Below are positions 44,015 to 52,607 of a stretch of 64,000 nucleotides of DNA, one piece after another. Where the stretch lies: assembly GCF_002812085.1 (NCBI RefSeq), contig NZ_NPDM01000005.1, positions 186,001 to 250,000 of the forward strand, given 5' to 3'. The notes beneath the pieces were generated by a model. The model was not told the DNA's origin. It saw only the letters and a program-made list of their open reading frames with translations, and did not search any database. Position 1 is the stretch's first letter, and each line of letters starts with the position of its first letter. Source of the DNA: Leptospira levettii (GTDB lineage Bacteria > Spirochaetota > Leptospiria > Leptospirales > Leptospiraceae). The position numbers and the translations under genes were made by a program.

Positions 44015-45301
44015 TTGAAAAAACTTTTTATTATCCTACTCCTTTTAGGACTGTTTTTATTCCACCTTAGGTTTTTATCGAGAGCCTTTGATTGGGATTC
44101 ATGTGTATACGCACTCAACATCCAAAAAGATAGGATTGAATCTGCCTTTTTTAACCCACACCATCTCGGATTTGAATCCTCCGGTTTATTGTATTGGAAA
44201 ATGATACGATCCATTTACCCAACAACAGACATTATGTTTTTTTTAAGATTGAGAATATTGACATTTTCTCTTTTTTTCTTGGGTGTTTTCATTTGGATTT
44301 ATTATAAATTATACAAAGATTTTTTTCTTGCTGTCGTACTTGCGATGGTCATCCAAGTGAGCCAAGCATTTTGGTTTTACAGTTTGCACAACGATACGCC
44401 ACTCATCCATTCTTGTTTGATGGCTTTATTATTCTTATTTACCATTTACTTCTTACGAAAGGGATTAAATCAAAAACACTTAGCCATTTTGTGGTTGATT
44501 CAACTTTTTTCCATTTACTTCCACCAATCTAATGTGATCCATTTTGGAATGGTGCCAATGGCAATCTTTTTGTCTCCCAACCGAAGTCTCGGCAAAAAAT
44601 TAAGAATTATTTTCATCTACTTAACTTGTTTAGGCGCTGCAACCATCATTTCCTATTTATTTGTGGGATTCATCATCTTAAAACGTGGTTTAGGTCCAAT
44701 TGATGAAAAACATTTTTCATTTTGGATGTTCTTGTATGCAGCCATTAATCGTTGGGGAACAAGCCTAGGAGAGGACAAAAATTATGTATTGTACTTTTAT
44801 CGAGGGATCGGAGATGCATTCCTCGTTTTCCAAAATGTAATTCCAAAATTAAGAGTGAATCTTTTTGATTTCCAAAATCCAAAACACCTACCCTACAATT
44901 TAAATCTTTTGTTCTGGATTTTTAGTTTGAGTTTAGGAATTTTGAATTTCCGTACAATGTGGACAAAATTCAAACAAGAAATTTTAATTCTATTCTTTTG
45001 GTTAGTTCCTTCCATTGGATTTTATACTTGGTGGGAAGGTTATTTTTTTGAATTTTGGGTTGGTACTATCATTGGCCTTTGGATTCTAAATTCATATATC
45101 CTAAGTTCCTTCCAAATCAAAGTTTTACCAAAATTCTCAAATGCAATTTTGCATGTGTCTTACTCTTTTCTTTTCATTTTCTATTTCTTAACAAACTTCA
45201 CTTTTTCAACATTACCTAGATCCATTGGACCAAAGTTTGGTTATACAGAAGGAATCCAGGGACCTGTCGAAAAATTAGCGGAAGAATCCATTTACAGATA
45301 G
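44015..45301 (+). CDS. GT-C-like multi-pass membrane protein
   Basis: A 428-residue integral membrane protein with about ten helices, starting at TTG 44015 (AAGGCAAAC ahead gives only a modest SD). The first loop carries FDWDSCVYALNI, where an acidic residue after TM1 resembles GT-C glycosyltransferases such as the DUF2723 group, and HFHQSN-like IYFHQSNVIHF lies mid-protein. It may transfer a sugar from a lipid donor. The assignment is by topology and position in the operon rather than a firm motif. Confidence 0.68.
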   Translation: MKKLFIILLLLGLFLFHLRFLSRAFDWDSCVYALNIQKDRIESAFFNPHHLGFESSGLLYWKMIRSIYPTTDIMFFLRLRILTFSLFFLGVFIWIYYKLYKDFFLAVVLAMVIQVSQAFWFYSLHNDTPLIHSCLMALLFLFTIYFLRKGLNQKHLAILWLIQLFSIYFHQSNVIHFGMVPMAIFLSPNRSLGKKLRIIFIYLTCLGAATIISYLFVGFIILKRGLGPIDEKHFSFWMFLYAAINRWGTSLGEDKNYVLYFYRGIGDAFLVFQNVIPKLRVNLFDFQNPKHLPYNLNLLFWIFSLSLGILNFRTMWTKFKQEILILFFWLVPSIGFYTWWEGYFFEFWVGTIIGLWILNSYILSSFQIKVLPKFSNAILHVSYSFLFIFYFLTNFTFSTLPRSIGPKFGYTEGIQGPVEKLAEESIYR

Positions 45302-45310
45302 GTATCCATT

Positions 45311-46807
45311 ATGTTATTCAACTCACTCGAATTTTTAGTCTTCTTTTTTATAACCATTATCATTGGTAATATACTAAAAAATAGATGGCAAAGGTTATTC
45401 TTCTTACTTGCCAGTTATTATTTTTACATGGCATGGCAACCATCGTCAATTTCATGTTCGGCGATGGCAGACAGTGGATTAAAATACTTCTCAGACAGAA
45501 TGTATTGTGATCTAAAAATCAATCCATATGTATTTATTTTAGTATTCTCAACTTTCATCGACTATTTTGCAGCAAGAGCGATTGAATCAAAACAAGATGG
45601 TGATTCCAAACGAGGATGGTTACTTGTTTTATCTCTGGTTGTTAACATTGGAACACTTGGTTTTTTCAAATACACCGATTTTTTATTAGGTGTGATAAAT
45701 GATATCCACTTATTAGGTTCCTTTCAATTCGAAAAACAAAACATCATCTTACCAGTTGGAATCTCCTTTTATACATTCCAATCTATGAGTTACACGATTG
45801 ATGTTTACAATCGTAAAATTGAAGCTCGCAAATCTTTTTTAGATTTTGCATTATATGTGGCTTTTTTTCCTCAATTGGTTGCTGGTCCAATCGTTCGCGC
45901 CGAAACTTTTTTCCGTGATTTAGATTATCGACTCAGTGTCCATAAAGAACATATTGAAGCCGCCTTTGCTTTGATTCTAATAGGATTTACGAGAAAAATT
46001 GTATTTGCTGATAACCTAGCTAAGGTTGTTGATTCGACTTTTGCAAACTATCAAAATCTAAATTCCATCGAGATTTGGACTGGCGCATTGGCATTTGGAT
46101 GGCAAATCTATTTTGATTTTGCGGGTTATACTGATATCGCCATCGGAGTTGCTCGTTTGTTCGGATTCCAATTTAATGCAAATTTCAACTTCCCAATGTC
46201 ATGTAAGAATATTGCGGACCATTGGTCACGTTGGCATATTTCTTTTTCAACATGGATTCGTGACTACATCTACATTCCGTTAGGTGGTTCTCGGGTGAGT
46301 GTCATAATGTATATCAGAAATATCATGATCACTTGGTTATTTGCAGGATTGTGGCATGGTGCTGCTTATCATTATGTGGGATGGGGATTATGGCAAGGAA
46401 CTATGTTACTTACTCATAAGTTCTACGGTGATACCCCTGTTTCAAAATTCTTAAATGAAAAAGGTGGAAAATCATACGAACTATTCTCTCGGGTATTTAC
46501 CATGTTTTGTTTAGCATTTGGTTTTATCATGTTTAGAGCAGAGACAATGGAAAAAGCAATTCCGATGATGAAAGCTTTGTTATTTATCAACGATTCAGGA
46601 GTTCCCGTTACACGATGGATGAATTATCGATTTGGGATACTGTTAGTCATTTGTTTTACTGCAAGTTACATTTTCTCTAAGAGACAAATCCCAACTTTAC
46701 TAACGGGCAGTTGGATGAAATATTCAATTTTTGTTATCGTGAATCTATTACTTTTACTATTATTTGGAGTAACAGAAAGTCAGAACTTCCTCTACTTTCA
46801 ATTTTAA
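45311..46807 (+). CDS. MBOAT family O-acyltransferase (AlgI-like)
   Basis: A 498-residue membrane-bound O-acyltransferase with about eleven helices. Diagnostic parts are FKYTDF, LPVGISFYTFQSMSYTIDVY, PQLVAGPIVRAETF, the block IADHWSRWHISFSTW (His309) and the catalytic His349 in FAGLWHGAAYHYV. It resembles AlgI/DltB, which carry acyl (acetyl or alanyl) groups across the inner membrane to modify polysaccharides. The next gene encodes an SGNH-like partner, as in alginate O-acetylation. A loop around residues 45-70 is longer than usual and has two extra Cys. Confidence 0.93.
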   Translation: MLFNSLEFLVFFFITIIIGNILKNRWQRLFFLLASYYFYMAWQPSSISCSAMADSGLKYFSDRMYCDLKINPYVFILVFSTFIDYFAARAIESKQDGDSKRGWLLVLSLVVNIGTLGFFKYTDFLLGVINDIHLLGSFQFEKQNIILPVGISFYTFQSMSYTIDVYNRKIEARKSFLDFALYVAFFPQLVAGPIVRAETFFRDLDYRLSVHKEHIEAAFALILIGFTRKIVFADNLAKVVDSTFANYQNLNSIEIWTGALAFGWQIYFDFAGYTDIAIGVARLFGFQFNANFNFPMSCKNIADHWSRWHISFSTWIRDYIYIPLGGSRVSVIMYIRNIMITWLFAGLWHGAAYHYVGWGLWQGTMLLTHKFYGDTPVSKFLNEKGGKSYELFSRVFTMFCLAFGFIMFRAETMEKAIPMMKALLFINDSGVPVTRWMNYRFGILLVICFTASYIFSKRQIPTLLTGSWMKYSIFVIVNLLLLLLFGVTESQNFLYFQF

Positions 46808-46809
46808 TT

Positions 46810-47955
46810 ATGAACTTACTAAAAGAAACATTCCATTTTTTAAAAGATAAGAAGATCATTACTGTTTTTGTTTTTCTTCTGTTATTTGAACTCATATTAC
46901 AACTGGGATTTTACAAACCCTTTTTGAAAAAAAATTCTTATGCATCCAACATCAATCGAGTTACGGAACATGTTGTATCCAAAAGGGAAGTTCTAAATCC
47001 GGATATACTGATTGTGGGAACATCTGTAGCCTTCGAAGGTATCAGCATTCGTATTCTCAATGAGAACTTGAAAAAATTAGGATGGAAAACACAATCCATT
47101 GCAGTCAGAGGATCAGAATTAGTGGTCCAACATCGTATTTTGGAAGAATACTTAGACCAATTCCCTAATGTTAAAATCATTCTTCATGTCATGGAACCTG
47201 GCATGCCTTGGGTAGATCGCAATTATGTAGTAGACCCAACCCTTGCCATGTTGTCCGAACTCGGAAATTTTAAAGCGATCCCAACTGTCTTAGATTTTGA
47301 ATACCAATTAAATTTTTCGAATTATCTGTATTTAATTTCTAAATCAGTAGCATATCGAAAAGATATGTCTGATTTTGTAATTAATTTCAATGAACGCCTA
47401 AAAGCGATTTCACGCAAAAATAAAAATCCAAATGAAAATCCTTGGGATTATGAGAATGACCATCCTGAATCGATTGATGAATACAATCTTACAAGTGTTG
47501 AAGATTGTATGAACCGACTTGCACTACACTTACCCATTGATATTCCAAAAGGTTCGAATCCTGATCACCGAAGGATGTTGTTTGAAACTTGTGGGATCGC
47601 AAGTATTGTTCCTAAAGATTCTGATGCTACTGAAGATACAAAACGTTATTTTCGAAGGCTAACGAAAATGTATGATTTTATTGGGAATCGAAAGATTCAC
47701 ATCATCAATGTTTTTGCTCCTTATTCAGACGTTATACGTAAAGTGAATAACGAAGGAAGAATGAAAGTTTGGAAAGATGGACTGTCAGAAGCTCTAAAAG
47801 GACATCAAACACTTGATGAAATGGACTTACAAGATTCGTTAGGTGACAAAAATGGACAATTCTGTTTTGACTTGATTCACTTGAACCAACAAGGTATGAT
47901 TGAATTTTCAAATATTCTTTCCAAAGAATTGGAGAAAAAACTTGGATCAAAATGA
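46810..47955 (+). CDS. SGNH-hydrolase-like O-acetylation partner
   Basis: A 381-residue protein starting at ATG 46810, 2 bp after the MBOAT stop. One N-terminal membrane helix (about 14-34) anchors an extracytoplasmic domain. Block I GTSVAF supplies the nucleophile Ser72 (ILIVGTSVAFEG), and FDLIHLNQQG near the end holds the Asp354/His357 pair. This layout matches AlgJ/AlgX/DltD-type SGNH partners that pass the acyl group from MBOAT to the polymer. The target polymer is not known. Confidence 0.82.
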   Translation: MNLLKETFHFLKDKKIITVFVFLLLFELILQLGFYKPFLKKNSYASNINRVTEHVVSKREVLNPDILIVGTSVAFEGISIRILNENLKKLGWKTQSIAVRGSELVVQHRILEEYLDQFPNVKIILHVMEPGMPWVDRNYVVDPTLAMLSELGNFKAIPTVLDFEYQLNFSNYLYLISKSVAYRKDMSDFVINFNERLKAISRKNKNPNENPWDYENDHPESIDEYNLTSVEDCMNRLALHLPIDIPKGSNPDHRRMLFETCGIASIVPKDSDATEDTKRYFRRLTKMYDFIGNRKIHIINVFAPYSDVIRKVNNEGRMKVWKDGLSEALKGHQTLDEMDLQDSLGDKNGQFCFDLIHLNQQGMIEFSNILSKELEKKLGSK

Positions 47956-48280
47956 TATCACTCTCAATCAGTTACAAAACGAAGTAAACGATTGGATACA
48001 AACCATTGGTGTTCGTTATTTTTCTGAACTCACAAATTTAGCAATTCTTGTTGAAGAAGTGGGTGAATTATCTCGATTGATGGCTAGAAAGTATGGTGAC
48101 CAATCGTTCAAGTCAGGTGAATCTGCAGAACAAATCCCAAGTGAAATTGGAGACATTTTATTTGTTTTAACTTGCCTTGCTAATCAAATGGGGATTTCTC
48201 TTCAAGATGTAATCACATCAACCATTCAAAAAAACACGAAACGTGATTTAAATCGCCATAAAAATAATCCAAAACTTTAA
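47942..48280 (+). CDS. MazG-like nucleotide pyrophosphohydrolase
   Basis: A 112-residue single MazG-type domain starting at TTG 47942 with GGAG 7 nt upstream, inside the 3' end of the SGNH gene (14-bp overlap). The metal-binding pattern is visible: LVEEVGELSRLMARK (EExxE) and later EIGDILFVLTCLANQMG (ExxD). Members hydrolyse NTPs or dNTP-like metabolites to the monophosphate and pyrophosphate; the exact substrate is unknown. It ends the glycan operon, converging on the caspase-operon tail with 4 bp overlap. Confidence 0.85.
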   Translation: MDQNDITLNQLQNEVNDWIQTIGVRYFSELTNLAILVEEVGELSRLMARKYGDQSFKSGESAEQIPSEIGDILFVLTCLANQMGISLQDVITSTIQKNTKRDLNRHKNNPKL

Positions 48281-49002
48281 AACTTGGTTTCTAATTCTAA
48301 CACAGGAATTCCAGCTTCCCTACGAATTGCATTCCAATACGCAGATAAATGAGCTGGATGAGAATTCATGTCGGATATACAGTATTCGAATTTTTGTTTA
48401 AATCTTTGATCGTGTTCTAAGTAAGATTTATAGTCATCATACCCATCCAACATAATTTGGAAAAATTTTGTTTGGCCAATAAAATCATAGTCTTCACGAA
48501 AAAACATATATGCATGTGCTAAATCGTGAAGTAGATGTTCGAAAGCATCTCTTTTTCCTTCCACCAATGTGCCAGTCAAGGCATCATCCCAACTAATCGT
48601 TGCAAAACGAATTCCTTTACTCTGGGATTCCAACATTTCCAAAGAGGTTGGATTATAATCTATGAGTTGTATGTTCCATTCAGATCGACTCCATTTCCAA
48701 AGTGCATGCCGAACCGTATCCGGCATTCCATAAAACCTAACCACTTCTAAAAAATCTTTTGAAGAATCACGATTTGGAAGTTTTTGTCCCATTCTGAGAA
48801 ATGGATGTCGTTTGACCCTTTTTTCTAAATATAATAATACAATTTGATAGGAAACTTCACTACCAGTGAGTTTGTTATTTTCCCAATCAGATTTTAACTC
48901 TAATAATTTTGGTCTTAGTTCACTTGCTTCCATTGGAAGCAAAACTTCAGGTATACAAATCTTTTTAAATGAACCGTAAATTTGTCCATTGTCATGTGGC
49001 AT
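48277..49002 (-). CDS. Conserved His-rich protein of unknown function (last gene of the caspase/Kelch run)
   Basis: A 241-residue soluble protein without signal peptide. The core EHLLHDLAHAY (155-165) plus DMNSHPAHL (211-219) places His156, His159, Asp160, His163, His215 and His218 in a pattern that could bind one or two metals, as in helical HD-like or ferritin-like hydrolases, but I do not recognise the family. It starts one base after the stop of the preceding Kelch gene, so it belongs to the same transcript. Its job is unknown. Confidence 0.75.
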   Translation of the reverse strand: MPHDNGQIYGSFKKICIPEVLLPMEASELRPKLLELKSDWENNKLTGSEVSYQIVLLYLEKRVKRHPFLRMGQKLPNRDSSKDFLEVVRFYGMPDTVRHALWKWSRSEWNIQLIDYNPTSLEMLESQSKGIRFATISWDDALTGTLVEGKRDAFEHLLHDLAHAYMFFREDYDFIGQTKFFQIMLDGYDDYKSYLEHDQRFKQKFEYCISDMNSHPAHLSAYWNAIRREAGIPVLELETKF

Positions 49003-49003
49003 A

Positions 49004-50761
49004 CTATTCGCTTAGTCCATAATAATCAGTTCCATGATTCAATAATCCACCAGATTCTCCTCCTAAAAACAAGAAGGTTCCATCTGAAAATTTTACACCA
49101 CTATGTTTGGATACACTGATCCTAGACATTCCCATTTCATAAAAACTATTACTCTTGGCATAATCCAATTTTTCGATCATACGACTTGGTTCACTTGTAT
49201 TATAACGATAAGCTCCACCATAAAATAGAACTCCTCCATCTGGAAGTTCTAAAGCAAAACTCCATTCTCTTCTATATAATGAATTTGCAACGGTTATTAT
49301 TCGATTCTTTGTAACATCATATAACATCGTTGCATTACTTAAATTTGACAATTGTGCACCATAAATCAAAACATTTCCATCAGAAAGTTTTAAACATTTT
49401 AAGGCGCCAACTGGTGTTGGTAAACTCGGTCCCCAACTAAATGTTTCTGTATTTGGATCAAAAAACTCGGTTGTATCTTTTGGGGCAAAAATTCCGTCAG
49501 TTCCACCAATGATCATCACTCTTCCATCATTCAATACTACAGAACATGAGAATGAACGTGGAGTTTTTAACCGATTAGAAAGCTGAGTGAATGTTTCGGT
49601 ACTTGGATCATAAATTTCAGCAGTATTTAATGTAGTAAAATACAAACTTGGATTAGCTGGTGTAAAATCTCTAATACCACCAATCACCATAACCTTTCCA
49701 TTCGGTAACTTTACAATATCATGCATGTGCCTTGGCTCAACCATAGAACCAGATTGGGTAAAAGCTGTGGTTTCTGTATCAAAAATATAACTTTCAGTGA
49801 GAGAAGTCGCCACAGAGAATTTGATCCCACCTGTTATCAGCAATCGTTTCCCATCTAACATCACTCCTCTTTCACCACGATGGATTTCAGGCAAACTAGG
49901 ATTTGTTAGTTGGAAGGAATTTGACCCACGTCGAAGGATTTCTGCGCTGGAATTATATCCATAAATTGCAATTACATCCCCATTTTGATTTTGAAATGCA
50001 TCAAATTCAGAACGTCCAAAATTTAAGTATGGTCCTGCAACTAGTCCTATGAGTCGTATCGTGATAGTATTCGTTACAACATTTAGTGCTTTGTCAGTTG
50101 CATTAGGGAAACTAAATGTAATGGAGCCAGGTTCATTCGATGTAAAATTAGTTTCAAAATAAACGCGAAATTTAGTATCACTAATCTTCTGGATGGAACG
50201 AAATACAATAAAAGGGGCCAATTTTCCACTTATGGAAGGAAGTCCAAATTGATTGAGTGGTTCTGAACTTTCAAAGTCCCAATAACGAGCTGTAAAAAAT
50301 GTATAATCGGTAATCGGTAGATACGAAACTAAACTAACTGTTGGTAGTTGTGTATCTACAATAATAGGATATTTACTTTCAGATAATGTTTCACCTAATC
50401 CAGATACAACGCTAGACAAATTAACTTCATAACAACCGTCACTTGTGATGGGATCAAATTGAATCAAAAGCTGATCATTGCCTATTTTGGTAAAACTAAT
50501 ATTTGAAAAAGTTTGTTCGTTTAAATCGGCAAGGAATGAAGTGTCTAAGGATGCAAGTTCTCGGTTACATTGCAATAATACCTGATCAATATTGCCAAAG
50601 GATTTGGTATTTGACTTTTCTTTGCATTCAAATGCACCTGCATTCCCAACTGATGCAAGCAAAAGACCTGAAATTGATTTTGGGTCAAAAACATTCTTAA
50701 ATTCACCAGGGACAAGACATCCAAATAACAAAAACACAATTGAGAAATAAATTTTATTCAA
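49004..50761 (-). CDS. Kelch-repeat lipoprotein, copy 1
   Basis: A 585-residue lipoprotein starting at TTG 50761, fixed by GGAGG 9 nt upstream and inside the end of copy 2 (8-bp overlap). After signal and lipobox (FLLFGC, Cys15) comes a motif FDPKSISGLLLASVGN shared in outline with its two neighbours, then an Ig-like beta region (to about 240) and about six Kelch blades in the second half (VIGGIRDF, IIGGTDGI, FYGGAYRY, FLGGESGG). Kelch propellers bind proteins or glycans. It is probably displayed on an envelope membrane. Confidence 0.88.
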   Translation of the reverse strand: MNKIYFSIVFLLFGCLVPGEFKNVFDPKSISGLLLASVGNAGAFECKEKSNTKSFGNIDQVLLQCNRELASLDTSFLADLNEQTFSNISFTKIGNDQLLIQFDPITSDGCYEVNLSSVVSGLGETLSESKYPIIVDTQLPTVSLVSYLPITDYTFFTARYWDFESSEPLNQFGLPSISGKLAPFIVFRSIQKISDTKFRVYFETNFTSNEPGSITFSFPNATDKALNVVTNTITIRLIGLVAGPYLNFGRSEFDAFQNQNGDVIAIYGYNSSAEILRRGSNSFQLTNPSLPEIHRGERGVMLDGKRLLITGGIKFSVATSLTESYIFDTETTAFTQSGSMVEPRHMHDIVKLPNGKVMVIGGIRDFTPANPSLYFTTLNTAEIYDPSTETFTQLSNRLKTPRSFSCSVVLNDGRVMIIGGTDGIFAPKDTTEFFDPNTETFSWGPSLPTPVGALKCLKLSDGNVLIYGAQLSNLSNATMLYDVTKNRIITVANSLYRREWSFALELPDGGVLFYGGAYRYNTSEPSRMIEKLDYAKSNSFYEMGMSRISVSKHSGVKFSDGTFLFLGGESGGLLNHGTDYYGLSE

Positions 50762-52607
50762 AACTATATTCCTCCGTGTTTGCAAGTATACTTCCTATCC
50801 TACCACCTAATATCATTCCTCCACCAGTGGAAGAATATTGGATTTCGCATCCTTCCCATCTTGCATTTAAAGATCTACCTGTCATATAAAATCGATGATC
50901 AGATTCAGACCATGATTCTGTATCCAAAATTGAATCAAAGGTACTACCATTGACAGTTCGATATTCCAAACCACCTGCAATGATAATTTGGTCTTTACCA
51001 TATGGAAACATAAAGGAACTTCCCCACTCTCTTCCAAAGAGAAGATTTTTATGGTCACGAATGGTATCTGTCATTGGATTATAAATCTGTGCTCGCAAGA
51101 TTGGTTGGTTGTCATCAAAACGGGAACTGATTCCACCTAAAATTAAAACTTCACCATTACTTAATGCATGAGTAAAATGATTAAAACGTCTTATTACTTT
51201 AGCAGAGGAAGTCGATAGAGTTTTTGAACTAATATCATAAATTTCAATGCTATCAATAGAACGTGCATAATAATCGGAAGGGTTAGGTCCAGTAACGTCC
51301 GATCTTTCTCCTCCCGTGATGATCACCTTACCTGCGATTACCGATACTACCTGTGATTGTTTGCCACGAGAATCAACAAGATCACCAATGGTTTCGACCG
51401 TCATACTGTAAGGATCAGAAGTGACATGAATCAGTTCCACCATTGATACGGATTGAAACGGAGAAAATGGGCTAAGTCCTCCTACAACTAAAACATCACC
51501 ATTTGGCAATACAGTCATTTTATGAAGTTGTCTAGGTGTCGTAAGGAATGGTCCTTCTGTCCATGTATTGGTAATTGGATCAAATATCTCAGTGGAATTT
51601 AAACTACCATTCGATGGATTTCCAACCTTGCCACCAAAGCCACCAGAAACCAAGAACCTTCCATCTAAAAGTTTAACAATTGCAAATTCCTGTCGACGGT
51701 AGATCATATCGGGAGCAAACGTGAATTCTTTTGTCACAGAATTATAATATTCTGTACTACTCAATGTTCCGTTCCCATTAATCAAAACACCCGACTTGGC
51801 TCTACCACCTAAAACCATTTTGCGCCCATCATTGAGTTCCATCCCTACACAGGAACGTCTAGCAATGTTCATATTGGGACCACTTTTAAATGCAAATACC
51901 TTTACTGGCACTGCAATAGTTCCTTGGGTATTAGAAGCTTTGTCCTTCACTCCATTAAAACTGATAGTAAGAATTCCACCATTTGCATTTGGATTCCCTG
52001 CAAACAATAATCGAATATTTTTTTGTGAGACGATGATATCGGATACAACCAAGGTATTTTTTGCATTCCCCGAAAGACTTACTTGCGATAAATTCCCTTC
52101 CCAAACAATTTCCTCATTTGCTTCTACATCCAAAAAGCCAGTTTGTAACTCAGAAATATCAATACTATTTCCAGTTTTTAACTGTAATAAAGGAGGATTT
52201 GAATCGATCTCAAATTCAAAAGACTCTGGATTCACCAAAAGAGATTCATTCAGATAATAGTCTTTTAAATTCAAAGTGAACTTACCAGTTGTCACTGATG
52301 GTGACATACGAATTTCATATAAATATTTACTTCGTGGAATTACTTGTGAAATTGGATTCATTCCTGAATTGGAGATAGGTAATCTTAAACCATCTGCTTT
52401 CGTTGTAAAATCATGATTTGTTGAAACATACAATACACCTCCAGGCTGAACACGATTGGACGAAAATTCCATTTGCACAACAGAATCACCACCTAACATA
52501 AGCAATCCTAGGTTTACTGGCGAAGAAGGATCCAATGGGTTAGATCCTGATGGTATTCTACAGGATACCATCAATAATGCGAAAAAGAGAAATCTAATCT
52601 TTCCCAT
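50754..52607 (-). CDS. Kelch-repeat lipoprotein, copy 2
   Basis: A 617-residue lipoprotein: signal MGKIRFLFFALLMVSC with lipobox Cys16, then the motif LDPSSPVNLGLLMLGGD parallel to copies 1 and 3. Ig-like strands run to about residue 250, followed by about seven Kelch blades (VLGGRAKSG, VSGGFGGK, VVGGLSPF, ITGGERSD, ILGGISSR, IAGGLEYR, ILGGRIGS), enough for one closed seven-bladed propeller. Its start overlaps the end of copy 3 by 14 bp. Ligand and surface exposure are unknown. Confidence 0.9.
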   Translation of the reverse strand: MGKIRFLFFALLMVSCRIPSGSNPLDPSSPVNLGLLMLGGDSVVQMEFSSNRVQPGGVLYVSTNHDFTTKADGLRLPISNSGMNPISQVIPRSKYLYEIRMSPSVTTGKFTLNLKDYYLNESLLVNPESFEFEIDSNPPLLQLKTGNSIDISELQTGFLDVEANEEIVWEGNLSQVSLSGNAKNTLVVSDIIVSQKNIRLLFAGNPNANGGILTISFNGVKDKASNTQGTIAVPVKVFAFKSGPNMNIARRSCVGMELNDGRKMVLGGRAKSGVLINGNGTLSSTEYYNSVTKEFTFAPDMIYRRQEFAIVKLLDGRFLVSGGFGGKVGNPSNGSLNSTEIFDPITNTWTEGPFLTTPRQLHKMTVLPNGDVLVVGGLSPFSPFQSVSMVELIHVTSDPYSMTVETIGDLVDSRGKQSQVVSVIAGKVIITGGERSDVTGPNPSDYYARSIDSIEIYDISSKTLSTSSAKVIRRFNHFTHALSNGEVLILGGISSRFDDNQPILRAQIYNPMTDTIRDHKNLLFGREWGSSFMFPYGKDQIIIAGGLEYRTVNGSTFDSILDTESWSESDHRFYMTGRSLNARWEGCEIQYSSTGGGMILGGRIGSILANTEEYSFE

